From: Streptomyces noursei ATCC 11455
GTDB lineage: Bacteria > Actinomycetota > Actinomycetes > Streptomycetales > Streptomycetaceae
Direction of reading: 5' to 3'
Assembly: GCF_001704275.1 (NCBI RefSeq)
Contig: NZ_CP011533.1
Span: 4,092,001-4,156,000, forward strand
Length of the DNA: 64,000 nucleotides
Shown: positions 1 to 8,792 of the stretch, piece after piece
Layout: each line of letters starts with the position of its first letter
How positions within the stretch are numbered: position 1 is the first letter of the stretch
The notes under the pieces: model-generated
What the model was told of the DNA's origin: nothing
Seen by the model: the letters and a program-made list of their open reading frames with translations, nothing else
Databases searched by the model: none
Program-made: the position numbers and the translations under genes

Positions 1-78
1 GCGGTGGCGATCGCGGCGGTGGCGGCGCTGCTGCTGGAGGTCACCTGGCGGTGGGTGGGGAAGCGGTTCCCGGCCTGA
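1..78 (+). CDS. C-terminal end of a truncated protein, probably membrane protein
   Basis: Only the last 25 codons are inside the window, ending at a TGA at 76-78. The visible peptide is a hydrophobic Ala/Val/Leu helix followed by a short basic tail (K-R-F-P-A), which looks like the last transmembrane helix of an integral membrane protein. The family cannot be named from this fragment. It converges on the oxidoreductase gene that ends at 95. Confidence 0.6.
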   Translation, partial: AVAIAAVAALLLEVTWRWVGKRFPA

Positions 79-94
79 GCGGGGGCCGGCCGGG

Positions 95-997
95 TCAGGC
101 CGCGGGGCGGCGCAGCACCTCGACGACGCTGGCGTAGCTGTCGGGGCCGTGCCCGGCCGCGGCGGCCCGCTCCATCAGTCCCTTGAGCAGTTCCGGCAGC
201 GCGGTGTCCACCCCGCGCGCCGCCGCGGCGTGCAGCAGGTGCCCGACCGCGGCGATCTGGACGTCGACGGTGGCGTCGTCGCCCGGGTAGCGGCCGGCGT
301 CGACCTGGGGCGCGTAGGTGTTCATGAAGCCGGTCACCGCGGTCAGCCAGCGGGTGGCGACCGGGGTGAAGGCGGTGGCCGCGGCCTGCCCGGTCGCCGC
401 GGTCGGCCCGGCGCCGACCAGGGCGGTGCCGTGCAGCCAGCCGGTCAGGGTGGACCACATCAGGCCCAGCAGCGCGGCGTCGTAGAGGGACGCGAGCCCG
501 GGGTCGGTGCCCAGGTGGAGCGGGTCGCCCAGGGCCTCCAGGGTGGCGCGGTGGGCGTCGAAGACCGCGCGTTCGCCGCTGTAGAGGAACATCATCTCCG
601 GGCTGCCGACCCCGGGCGGGGTGGTCATCACGGCGCCGTCGAGGTAGCCGATGCCGTGCCCGGCGGCCCAGGCCGCGGCCTCGTCGGCCTGCTCGGGCGC
701 TCCGGAGGTGAGGTTGACCAGCTGCCTGCCGGCGAGTTTCCCGGCGACCGGGTCGAGGACGGCGTGCACCGCCGGGTAGTCCAGGACGCACACCAGGGTC
801 AGCGGACTGGCCGCGACCGCCTCGGCGACGCTCCCGGCCACCCGTGCGCCCCGCGCGGCCAGTGCCTCGGCCCGGCCCGGGGAACGGTTCCAGACGGTGG
901 TCGGGTGTCCCCGGTCCAGCAGCGCGCCGGCCAGTGCCGAGCCCATCGAACCCAGTCCGACGACGGTCACGGCCGGTCGGTCATTTTGCGTGCGCAT
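95..997 (-). CDS. NAD(P)-dependent imine reductase-like oxidoreductase
   Basis: A 300-residue protein of the 6-phosphogluconate/3-hydroxyisobutyrate dehydrogenase superfamily. The N-terminal Rossmann fold has the dinucleotide motif GLGSMGSALAGALLDRG at about residues 12-28. The middle carries a segment typical of the imine reductase branch (LDGAVMTTPPGVGSPE and a following LYSG), and the C-terminal half is the all-alpha dimerisation domain expected in that branch. Such enzymes reduce cyclic imines or carry out reductive amination; the natural substrate here is unknown. The ATG at 997 (MRTQNDRP) was chosen because the dinucleotide motif follows at the usual distance; longer starts overlap the regulator. 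The gene is divergent from the GlxA-type regulator across about 130 bp, suggesting regulation by it. Plain 3-hydroxyisobutyrate dehydrogenase is less likely given the motif. Confidence 0.85.
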   Translation of the reverse strand: MRTQNDRPAVTVVGLGSMGSALAGALLDRGHPTTVWNRSPGRAEALAARGARVAGSVAEAVAASPLTLVCVLDYPAVHAVLDPVAGKLAGRQLVNLTSGAPEQADEAAAWAAGHGIGYLDGAVMTTPPGVGSPEMMFLYSGERAVFDAHRATLEALGDPLHLGTDPGLASLYDAALLGLMWSTLTGWLHGTALVGAGPTAATGQAAATAFTPVATRWLTAVTGFMNTYAPQVDAGRYPGDDATVDVQIAAVGHLLHAAAARGVDTALPELLKGLMERAAAAGHGPDSYASVVEVLRRPAA

Positions 998-1129
998 CCC
1001 ACAACTCCCTTGTTCCTGCGTCAAGATCACGTACCGGAACGTTCGCAGCCGTGGGGCCGTCGGCGACAGTGACGGGAATGACGCCCGGCACCAAATTCCT
1101 GCCACCCCGCCGGCCCGTACGCTCCCCTC

Positions 1130-2155
1130 ATGAACCCCGTACGTCCCACCGGCCCCGGGCCGGCCGCCCGCCCCGCCGGCCCGGGGACCGTCGCCGTGGT
1201 CGTCCCCGCCGGCATCGGCCTCCCCTCCTGGGACCTCTACGAACTGAGCATCCCGTGCACGGTCTTCGGGAAGCCCCAGCCGGACCTGGCCGACCCCTGG
1301 TACGACCTGCGGCTGTGCACCTACGACGACGGGACCGGACCCGCGCCGGCCGGGCTGACCCTGCACACCCCGCACGGGCTCGACGACCTGGCCGGCGCCG
1401 CCACCGTCATCGTCCCCTCCGTCCCCGACGCCTGCGTGGAGGACGGCGTTCCGCTACCCGTGCCGCTGGTCGCCGCCCTGCGCCGGGCCCACCGGGCCGG
1501 CGCGCGCGTGGTGTCGCTGTGCACCGGCGCCTTCGCGCTCGCCGAGGCGGGACTGCTCGACGGGCGGCGGGCCACCGCCCACTGGCAGCACACCGCCCAA
1601 CTCGCCGCCCGCTACCCGGAGGTGACGGTCGACGACGCGGTCCTCTATGTGGACGAGGGCGACGTCCTGACCAGTGCCGGGCTCACCGCCGGGCTCGACC
1701 TGTGCCTCCACCTCGTCCGCCGGGACCTGGGCGCCAAGGTCGCCAACCAGCTCGCCCGCCGGATGGTCGTGCCGGCCCACCGACCCGGCGGCCAGGCCCA
1801 GTTCATCGACCTGTCGGTCCCCGCCGCCGACGACGAGGGCCTGGCCCCGGTACTGGACTGGGCGCGCGCCCGCTTGGACCGGCCGCTGACCGTCGACGAC
1901 CTGGCCCGCCGGGCGGCGCTGAGCCCCCGGACCCTCTACCGGCGCCTCCAGGCCGCGACCGGCACCACCCCGCTGCAGTGGCTGCTCAACCAGCGGCTGG
2001 CACGCGCCCAGTCGCTGCTGGAATCCACCGGCCTGCCCATCGAGAAGGTCGCCGCGCTGAGCGGCCTGGGGACGGCCAACAACCTCCGCCACCACTTCCT
2101 GCGGCACCTCGGCGTCTCCCCGGGGGAGTACCGCCGTTCCTTCCCCGGCCGTTGA
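1130..2155 (+). CDS. GlxA-family transcriptional regulator (DJ-1/PfpI-like domain plus AraC HTH)
   Basis: A 341-residue regulator. Residues about 17-190 form a DJ-1/PfpI-like amidotransferase-type domain with the nucleophile-elbow-like SLCTGAFALAEAGLL, which in this family senses a ligand rather than doing chemistry. Residues about 235-335 form the AraC double helix-turn-helix (LTVDDLARRAALSPRTLYRR, then PIEKVAALSGLG and HHFLRHLGVSPGEYRR). The start at 1130 fits the family length. It is transcribed away from the imine-reductase-like gene, and the shared 132-bp gap is the likely operator region. The effector is unknown. Confidence 0.9.
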   Translation: MNPVRPTGPGPAARPAGPGTVAVVVPAGIGLPSWDLYELSIPCTVFGKPQPDLADPWYDLRLCTYDDGTGPAPAGLTLHTPHGLDDLAGAATVIVPSVPDACVEDGVPLPVPLVAALRRAHRAGARVVSLCTGAFALAEAGLLDGRRATAHWQHTAQLAARYPEVTVDDAVLYVDEGDVLTSAGLTAGLDLCLHLVRRDLGAKVANQLARRMVVPAHRPGGQAQFIDLSVPAADDEGLAPVLDWARARLDRPLTVDDLARRAALSPRTLYRRLQAATGTTPLQWLLNQRLARAQSLLESTGLPIEKVAALSGLGTANNLRHHFLRHLGVSPGEYRRSFPGR

Positions 2156-2274
2156 ACCGTCGGCGCGCTGCCGGCCGAGGCCGAGGCCGAGATGGGCGTG
2201 TCCCAGCCGCCGGAGACGCTGCCGGATCCGACGGTGGCACCGGGAGGGAGGCGCCCGGCGCGCGCCGGAACGAC

Positions 2275-2315
2275 CGGAGGCGGCCACCGGACACCATGTC
2301 CGACGACCGCCTCCG
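2275..2315. terminator. Hairpin between convergent genes
   Basis: A 9-bp perfect inverted repeat, CGGAGGCGG (2275-2283) and CCGCCTCCG (2307-2315), encloses a smaller GGAC/GTCC stem. It lies between the stop of the GlxA-type regulator and the stop of the convergent sacsin-like gene, where a bidirectional terminator is expected. There is no T-run, which is usual for Streptomyces terminators. Confidence 0.5.
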
Positions 2316-2349
2316 CCCTGCCTCCCTCACGCCCGGCGGGGCACCGGGC

Positions 2350-5300
2350 TCAGTCGAACCACCGCGCCCGGGCCAGCTCGTCGCCCCGCTCCGGGTCCTC
2401 CAGCAGCGCCGCGACCTCGAAGCGGCGCGGCCACTGGCCGGCCGCCCATGCCAGGCCGGCCGCCACGCCCTCCAGCGTCGCGGCGTGCAGCGTGCCGTCC
2501 GGGGTCCACCGCCAGTCCAGTTCGACGCCGCCGTCGGCGCCCTCGACCAGCAGTTCCTCGTGTTCGACGTAGGCGTCCGGGGCGGCCGGGCCGAGCAGCG
2601 CGCGGACCGCCTCCGGGACGTCGTGCGCCGCGCCGTCGGAGCGGACCTCCGCGGCGACCGCCTCGCTCAGCCGACCGACCTGGAACAGCTCTGCCAGCTC
2701 CGCGGCGCGGGCCGGCCGCACCGGCAGCAGCGCACGACCGGCCGCCAGCGGCATCAGGTCCGGGGCGTCCGCGACCAGCACGTCCGCCGCGTCCGCCACC
2801 TGGATCTCGCCGTCCACGACCGCCCGCAGCTCGTCGGGCAGCGTCACCTGATCCGGATCCAGCTCGGTCAACATCCCGTACAGCGCGTGGAGTTGGGAGA
2901 TCCCCACGGGCAGCTCGGGGTCGGCGAGCCGGGTCAGCAGTTCGGCCGCGCCGCCGGGCTCGTCGAGCAGCGCGCCGACCGAGGTGCGGACGCCGAGGGC
3001 GCGCAGCACCTGGGCGTCGACCCGGCCCGCGTCCGCCGCCTCGTACAGCCCGGCCAGCAGCGGGTCGCCGCCCGCGGCGCGCAGCCCGGCGGGGCGGCGC
3101 CCGTCCAGCACCGGGTGGCCGCGCAGCCACCAGGCGGTGTACGGCCGCACCGACTCCGTGGTGCCGTCGGGCAGCAGCACCCGCACCGGCGCGGTCAGGG
3201 CGTCCCGCAGCGGCGGCCGGGAGAGCATCTCCAGGACCCGCGGCCAGGCGTCGTCGGCGACCAGGTCGAGGTCGCGGACCGCGACCAGTTCGGTGACGAC
3301 CGGCGGCACCGGGGCCTCCGGGAGGGTGTCGAGGATGTCCTCGCACCACACGTCGACCGCGTCCAGCAGGCCCGCGTCGTCGGGCTCGGGGAAGTCCCCG
3401 TCGCGCGGCTCCAGTTCGTCCGGATCGAGCACCACGTCCGCGGCCCGGACCAGCGCGAAGGTGGCCAGCACCCCCACCGCGGTGAGCGGCTGCTCCCCCC
3501 ACCGCTCCGCCAACTCCGCCTCACAGGCCGCGAGTTCACCCTCGCGGATGACCCGTTCGAAGTCACTGCCGGGGAAGACCAGTTCACCCGCCGGCGCCAG
3601 CTCGCCGTCCTCGTCGGGCAGCGCCAGCGCGGCCAGCCAGGGCTCGTCGCCGGGCGCCAGATTGGCGTCCCGGACCAGCCCGAGGACCGTCTCGGCCAGC
3701 TCCTCGGCGCCCAACGGCACCCCGGCGCCCGGCGCCAGCTCGTCCTCGAAGACGTCGTAGGCGTCCTCATCGGCGTCGAGCGAATGGGCGACCGCCGCCC
3801 GTACCTGAGGGGTCGTCAGCACGGCGCGGGGGGCGGCGGGCGTGGCCCCGAGCTTCTCCAGGAGCGGGTGCACCGCATCGGGATGGGCGACCTTGAGCCC
3901 GAGCCGGGTCAGGGTGCGGTGCCGGTCGGCGGCCTCGCCGCCGGCGTCCGGGCCGCCGTCGGGCAGCGGCAGCAGCACCTGGCGCGGTCCGATCGTGGTC
4001 CGCCCGGTGCCCACCAGCGGCACCGGCAGGCCGCTGAGCCGGTCCGGGTCGGTGCCGGCCAGCGCGTCGTAGAGCCGCCACCACCACTCCGGCGACCGCT
4101 CCACGCCCGCCAGCCGGTCGATCATCTCGGTGAGCGGCACCCGGGCCACACCCAACGCCCGCAGCTCCGAACGCCGTTCCAGACCGGCCGGCAGCAGACT
4201 GGGGAACAGCTCGGCCAGCACCCCGACGGTCGCCGCGCCGGCGCCCTCCACCAACTCCGCGTCCACCGGCCGCAGGACGTAGCGCTCCCCGTCCTCGCCC
4301 TCGCCGTCGCCCTCGGCCCACGCGGCGGTCTCCGCCGCCCCACCGTCGGCCGCCGCGCTCGGCAGGAACCGCACCCGCGGCAGCAACTCCACCACCTGGC
4401 GCCGCAGTTCGCCGTCCAGCCAGCCCTTGCCCAGCGGCCCCGGGACGAGGTCCAGGGTGCCGGCCGACACCGGCTGCCAGTCGCCGAGCAGCCCCGCGTA
4501 CCCGGCGGCCGCCCGGCCCACCAGGAAGTCCGCGAGCGGTCCGGGCGCGACATGACGCCGGGTCGGCTCCAGCGGGAACGACGCGATGAGCAGCGCGGGC
4601 AGCCCGAGCGGTTCGTCGGTCGGGGTCGGCGCGTGCAGCACCGGCGCGGTGCCCGGCCGCGCCGGCGCCCCCGCCTCGTCCACCGGCACCGCCCAGGTCA
4701 CCGACCAGAACGGCCGCAGCCGCTCCTCGACCGGCCGGTCCGCCAGCAGCGCCGGGTCCAACGGGCCGCCGTCGGTCGCCACCCGCCACCGGGTTGCCCC
4801 CCGCCGGCTGTCCTCGATCAGGACATACGTCTCGTCCTGACGTCGCGTCAGCGTCCGGGCGCCCTCCGGCGTCTCCACCACGACCTCGGCCAACCCCGGC
4901 AGGGTCAGCAGCAGCGCCGCGTCGATCCCGGCCAACAGCCGCTCGGCGAGGTCCTGCGCGGCACCGTCGCGCAGCGGCAGCACCACCGCGGTGTCGTAGC
5001 CCTCCGGCGCGGTGCCCGCAGCGGGCAGCGGCAGCCGCAGCAGCGGTACGTGGCCCTCGCGGCGGCGGAGTTCGCCGCCCAGCCCCGGGCTGTGCGCGGC
5101 CACCGCCTCGGCCAGCTCCCGGGCCTCGGCGAGCGACCAGCGGACGCCGCCGGTGCGGCCCACCAGCGCCGGTTCGTCGCTGACCGCCAGCACCGCGGCG
5201 AACCCGACGCCGAACCGGCCCACCGCGCCGACCGCCACGCTGGTCTCCCGCTTCGCGGAGGCGCGCAGCGTGGAGAGCGATTCGACGCCGGTGGCGTCCA

Positions 5301-5619
5301 ACGGGGCACCGGTGTTGGAGGCGACGAGCACCGCGGGCGCGTCGCCGTCGGCCGCGTGCAGGGTCAGCCGCAGCCGGCCGGGGACGCCGGCCCGGGCCGC
5401 CGCGTCCGCCGCGTTCTGCGCCAGCTCCACGGCGAGGCGGTCGCGGTAGCCGCCGAGCGCGAGGTCCTCCTCGGTGTTGGCGTCCTCCCGGAACCGGGCC
5501 GGCGAGGCGGCCCAGGCATCGAGCACGCCGCGCCGCAACCGGGCCGTACCGAATGGGTCGGCACCCTCGTCGGCGCCCCGCACCCACGGCATACCTGCCA
5601 CGTTTCTCGTCTCCCTCAT
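2350..5619 (-). CDS. Sacsin-like protein with N-terminal GHKL (Hsp90-type) ATPase domain
   Basis: A large protein of about 1089 residues. The first 220 residues carry the Bergerat/GHKL ATP-binding signature: a motif I helix ending AVELAQNAADA near residue 58, SNTGAPLDATGVESL around residue 95, and GRFGVGFAAVLAV around residue 125. This N-terminal arrangement is that of sacsin and Hsp90-like ATPases. The remaining 850 residues have no motif I recognise, with many acidic and Leu/Pro-rich stretches. The start is either ATG 5619 (MRETRNVAG) or ATG 5592 (MPWVRG); I used the longer one. Neighbours are unrelated and it is probably monocistronic. A chaperone-like role is inferred from the fold only. 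Confidence 0.85.
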   Translation of the reverse strand: MRETRNVAGMPWVRGADEGADPFGTARLRRGVLDAWAASPARFREDANTEEDLALGGYRDRLAVELAQNAADAAARAGVPGRLRLTLHAADGDAPAVLVASNTGAPLDATGVESLSTLRASAKRETSVAVGAVGRFGVGFAAVLAVSDEPALVGRTGGVRWSLAEARELAEAVAAHSPGLGGELRRREGHVPLLRLPLPAAGTAPEGYDTAVVLPLRDGAAQDLAERLLAGIDAALLLTLPGLAEVVVETPEGARTLTRRQDETYVLIEDSRRGATRWRVATDGGPLDPALLADRPVEERLRPFWSVTWAVPVDEAGAPARPGTAPVLHAPTPTDEPLGLPALLIASFPLEPTRRHVAPGPLADFLVGRAAAGYAGLLGDWQPVSAGTLDLVPGPLGKGWLDGELRRQVVELLPRVRFLPSAAADGGAAETAAWAEGDGEGEDGERYVLRPVDAELVEGAGAATVGVLAELFPSLLPAGLERRSELRALGVARVPLTEMIDRLAGVERSPEWWWRLYDALAGTDPDRLSGLPVPLVGTGRTTIGPRQVLLPLPDGGPDAGGEAADRHRTLTRLGLKVAHPDAVHPLLEKLGATPAAPRAVLTTPQVRAAVAHSLDADEDAYDVFEDELAPGAGVPLGAEELAETVLGLVRDANLAPGDEPWLAALALPDEDGELAPAGELVFPGSDFERVIREGELAACEAELAERWGEQPLTAVGVLATFALVRAADVVLDPDELEPRDGDFPEPDDAGLLDAVDVWCEDILDTLPEAPVPPVVTELVAVRDLDLVADDAWPRVLEMLSRPPLRDALTAPVRVLLPDGTTESVRPYTAWWLRGHPVLDGRRPAGLRAAGGDPLLAGLYEAADAGRVDAQVLRALGVRTSVGALLDEPGGAAELLTRLADPELPVGISQLHALYGMLTELDPDQVTLPDELRAVVDGEIQVADAADVLVADAPDLMPLAAGRALLPVRPARAAELAELFQVGRLSEAVAAEVRSDGAAHDVPEAVRALLGPAAPDAYVEHEELLVEGADGGVELDWRWTPDGTLHAATLEGVAAGLAWAAGQWPRRFEVAALLEDPERGDELARARWFD

Positions 5620-5689
5620 CAGACGTGTCTGTCCCGACGGTACCGCTACGCCTGACGGCGGGGGCGACCCCACGTTGTCGGCCTTGCCG

Positions 5690-5992
5690 TCGTGGTTCTT
5701 CCGCCTTCCGCCTTCGGCGGAGGGGTGTGCGGGGGCTGCCGCCGCTGCTGCCCGTGGTGGGTGCCGGGTGCGGGGCCACCACGACGGCCCTGCATTCCCC
5801 ACCCCCACCGGGCGGGAGCGGTCCGACGCACGGGAGGGGGCCTGCGGGGCGGGCCGGAGGGGGTGGTTGTCGGACGTAAGCGCAGCAGTCCGACAACCAC
5901 CCCCGTAGGCCCGCCCCACAGGCCCCCGAAACCCACCACAAGCAACAGCAGGCGAAGGCGAAGCGGCGAACCCGCCCCACCACAACCCCTAG
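5690..5992. repeat. Inverted pair of related intergenic repeat sequences
   Basis: The 390-bp gap between the DUF3027 gene and the sacsin-like gene holds no credible coding region. It is mostly one nested inverted structure: the left half (from CTTCCGCCTTCGGCGG at about 5698, through a GTGGTGGGTG block at about 5754, to GGTTGTCGGAC) is matched with gaps by the reverse complement of the right half (5888-5990). Such GC-rich palindromic intergenic repeats are scattered through Streptomyces chromosomes. Confidence 0.6.
5836..5927. terminator. Very long stem-loop downstream of the DUF3027 gene
   Basis: The centre is a perfect 17-bp stem, 5859-5875 (GGGGGTGGTTGTCGGAC) with 5888-5904, closed by a 12-nt loop. 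An outer stem of about 20 bp (5836-5855 with 5908-5927) has one mismatch. The stem lies about 85-170 nt beyond the stop of the DUF3027 gene on the minus strand and upstream of the next minus-strand gene, so it probably separates the two transcripts. Confidence 0.6.
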
Positions 5993-6009
5993 GGCCTGTC
6001 CGATGGGCC

Positions 6010-6927
6010 CTAGCTGTGACCCAACTCCTCCGCCGGCCCGCCGTCCTCCACGGACCCCCCGTCGGCCGCCGGCCGGATGGCCACCGGCTCGACCACGGTC
6101 TCGTCGAGCACCGGCTCCGCCGGCTTCGGCGGCTTCGGCATCACGGCGGCCTCCGAGTGCGCGCCGCAGCCGTACGACAGCGAGACGACGCGGCCGTCCG
6201 CCGGCGAGAACTCGTTCGCGCAGACCCCGAACGCCTGCCGCAGCGAGCCGGCAATCGGCGTCAGGAAGCCGCAGCTCACGCAGCTGGCGGGGGCCGCCTG
6301 GGCCATCGGGGTCTTGGGGCCGAAGGCTTCTTCCCAGCGGTCGGCGGCGGCGTGCAGGCCGTAGCGGGACAGGACCCGGGCGCGGGCCATGCCCAGTTCC
6401 TCGGCGACCGCGCCGATGCCGCCGCGGGCGGGCGCCGGCTGGATCGCGGGCGAACCGGGGACGACGTCCGCTTCCTCGGTGTCGGCGACGTCGGCGGCCA
6501 TGCCCTCGGCTACCGGCGAGTTCGGCGGCGGAGTGTCCTCACCGCTGAACCCGGGCTCCAGCCGCAGGTCGTCGGCCTCGGTGGGCAGCAGGTCGCCGGG
6601 GCCCATGTCGCCGGGGCGCAGCCGTTCGCTCCAGGGCACCCACTCGGGTGCCAGCAGCGCGTCGGGGCCGGGCAGCAGGACCGACTCGTCGAGGGTGACG
6701 ATCTTGCCGCGGGAGGCGCGGGCGACCGTCACCGCCCAGCGCCAACCGCGGTAGCCGGGCTCCCTGCAGTCGAAGAGATGGGTGACGACGCGGTCCGCCT
6801 CGGCGACGGCATCGATGTGCTCACCGACCATGCCGGGCGTGGCGACCTCTTCGGCCGCCGCGCGGGCGAGGTCGACCGCCTCGGCGCACAGGCGGTCAGG
6901 GGTACGGCTTCGCATCGCAGCACTCAC
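6010..6927 (-). CDS. DUF3027 family protein
   Basis: A protein of about 305 residues matching the actinobacterial DUF3027 family: an N-terminal DRLCAEAVDLARAAAEEVA helix, a WRWAVTVARASR core, and a C-terminal part containing CVSCGFLTP and a second Cys-containing segment (YGCGAHSEA). No biochemical function is established for the family as far as I know. The start is GTG 6927 (V-S-A-A-M) or ATG 6915. A perfect 12-bp palindrome, AGAATCGATTCT (6929-6940), overlaps the region just upstream of GTG 6927 and could be an operator. The gene is divergent from an MFS transporter. Confidence 0.85.
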   Translation of the reverse strand: MSAAMRSRTPDRLCAEAVDLARAAAEEVATPGMVGEHIDAVAEADRVVTHLFDCREPGYRGWRWAVTVARASRGKIVTLDESVLLPGPDALLAPEWVPWSERLRPGDMGPGDLLPTEADDLRLEPGFSGEDTPPPNSPVAEGMAADVADTEEADVVPGSPAIQPAPARGGIGAVAEELGMARARVLSRYGLHAAADRWEEAFGPKTPMAQAAPASCVSCGFLTPIAGSLRQAFGVCANEFSPADGRVVSLSYGCGAHSEAAVMPKPPKPAEPVLDETVVEPVAIRPAADGGSVEDGGPAEELGHS

Positions 6928-7319
6928 AAGAATCGATTCTCTCTTCCACGCCGTCTCACGAGTGCGCCAGCCGGGGCTGTCCTGGTCCTGTCTGGACGAC
7001 CTGCGGGGGCCGGGGCGGGCGGAGCGGACCTGGGGACCGCGTCGACGTCCGCGCCCAACTGGTTCGTTCGGTCGAGCGCACCTCTTACGTCCTATTCTGC
7101 GCGATCGCAGGGAAATGAGGTACGCGGCCGAAACAGACCGCCGGTGGCGCTCTGGACACGCTACCCCTTCAACGCTGCACGACCCCTCGGCGGGAGCAGC
7201 AAATCTCACCGATCGCGGTCGGGCGGGGGTATCGCGGTGACCGCCAGGAGGCCGATGCGCCCCGCCCGCCCAGGAGGAGAAACCGCCCTAGATGGGGCGA
7301 GTTGGGGCAGTATGACCAG
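6928..7319. other. Divergent promoter region between DUF3027 and MFS genes
   Basis: About 390 bp with no supported coding sequence. It contains the palindrome AGAATCGATTCT at 6929-6940 next to the DUF3027 start and a GGAGGAG stretch at 7273-7279, too far from the MFS start at 7320 to be a normal ribosome-binding site. Promoters for both divergent genes must lie here; I cannot assign their elements with confidence. Confidence 0.4.
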
Positions 7320-8699
7320 GTGGCAGCCGTCAGGGCGTCGAGGACGTCGAAGGTCCGCCGGGCGGGCCGGGCGGCCGGGCGCGCGCTGCACCGGCCGCTG
7401 GCCGCCGCGGCCCGGGGCGTGCGGCGCGCCACCCACGCACAGGGCGCGGGCGAATCGGGACTGGCGAAGCTGATCGAGTTGCACGCGGTGAACGCCGCGG
7501 GTGACGTGATGATCACGGTCGCGCTGGCCTCCACGGTGTTCTTCTCGGTGCCGACGCATCAGGCACGGGGGCGGGTGGCCCTGTACCTGGCGGTCACCAT
7601 GGCGCCGTTCGCGCTGCTGGCGCCGGTGGTGGGGCCGCTGCTGGACCGGTTGCCGCACGGCCGCCGGGCGGCGATGGCCGGCTCGATGCTGGCCCGGGCG
7701 GTGCTGGCGCTGACCATGTCGGGGGCGGTGGCCGGCGGCGGGCTGGAGCTGTATCCGGCGGCGCTGGGGGTGCTGGTGTCGTCGAAGGCGTACGGGGTGG
7801 TGCGCAGCGCGGTGGTGCCGCGGCTGCTGCCACCGCGGGTCTCACTGGTGAAGGCCAATTCCCGGGTGACGCTGGCGGGGCTGCTGGCGACCGGGGTGGC
7901 CGCGCCGGTGGGGGCCGGGCTGCACCTGATCGGGCCCGCCTGGCCGCTGTACGGGGCGTGCGCGGTGTTCCTGACCGGGGCGTTCCTGTCGTTCTCGCTG
8001 CCGCACACGGTGGACTCGGGCAAGGGCGAGGCCCGGGCCCGGCTGGCGTCCCGGGACGGCACGTTCCCCACCGGGCCGGGCGGACGGCGGCCGGGGCTGC
8101 GCACGGTCGGCCCGTCCGTCCTGCACGGCCTCCAGGCGAACGCGGCGCTGCGCTCGCTCTCCGGCTTCCTCACCTTCTTCCTGGCGTTCCTGCTGCGCGA
8201 GCACCCGTTGGGCGGGCTGGGGGCGGCGGCGTCACTGGGACTGGTCGCGGTGGCCGCCGGGACCGGGAACGCGCTGGGCACGGCGGTCGGCGCCGGGCTG
8301 AAGGCGCGCGGACCGGAGCGGATCGTCGCCGCGATACTGGGTCTGGCACTGGGCGCGACGGTGCTGGCGGCGCTGTTCTACGAGGTGCTGGCGCCCGTGG
8401 TGGTGACCGCGGCGGCGGCCACCGCGGGGCTGTGCCAGGCGCTGGCCAAGCTGTCGCTGGACGCGATGATCCAGCGGGACGTGCCGGAGGCGGTGCGGAC
8501 CTCGGCGTTCGCCCGGTCCGAGACGGTGCTCCAGCTGGCGTGGGTGGTGGGCGGCGCGCTCGGGATCGCGCTGCCGCTGATCGGCACGCTGGGCATGACG
8601 GCGGCCGCCGGCCTGGTGGCGCTGGGCGCCGCACTGGCCGTGCGGGGGCTGCTCGACGCGGCCCGGAGCGGCGGCCGGCCGGCCCCGCGGGTGGTGTGA
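7320..8699 (+). CDS. MFS transporter
   Basis: A membrane protein of about 459 residues. A basic N-terminal tail of 45-50 residues precedes roughly twelve hydrophobic segments beginning near AAGDVMITVALASTVFF. The loop after the second helix has the MFS-like LLDRLPHGRRAAM. It is a probable exporter, but the substrate cannot be read from the sequence. The start at GTG 7320 (VAAVRASR) is preceded by GGGGC at a reasonable distance; a TTG at 7302 would add six residues. It stands alone, divergent from DUF3027. Confidence 0.75.
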   Translation: MAAVRASRTSKVRRAGRAAGRALHRPLAAAARGVRRATHAQGAGESGLAKLIELHAVNAAGDVMITVALASTVFFSVPTHQARGRVALYLAVTMAPFALLAPVVGPLLDRLPHGRRAAMAGSMLARAVLALTMSGAVAGGGLELYPAALGVLVSSKAYGVVRSAVVPRLLPPRVSLVKANSRVTLAGLLATGVAAPVGAGLHLIGPAWPLYGACAVFLTGAFLSFSLPHTVDSGKGEARARLASRDGTFPTGPGGRRPGLRTVGPSVLHGLQANAALRSLSGFLTFFLAFLLREHPLGGLGAAASLGLVAVAAGTGNALGTAVGAGLKARGPERIVAAILGLALGATVLAALFYEVLAPVVVTAAAATAGLCQALAKLSLDAMIQRDVPEAVRTSAFARSETVLQLAWVVGGALGIALPLIGTLGMTAAAGLVALGAALAVRGLLDAARSGGRPAPRVV

Positions 8700-8792
8700 C
8701 GGGACGCGCGGGCCACCCCGTGCGGCGGGCCGGGTCGCGGCGCGCCGCACCCGCGCGTGGCGCGCGCCGGGACGCCCGATAGCCTGCCCCGT

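Noticed and set aside
844..5655. A 1603-codon open frame on the plus strand
   Set aside because: It is the antisense shadow of the sacsin-like gene and crosses the GlxA-type gene; the sequence is Arg/Pro/Gln/His-rich without domains.
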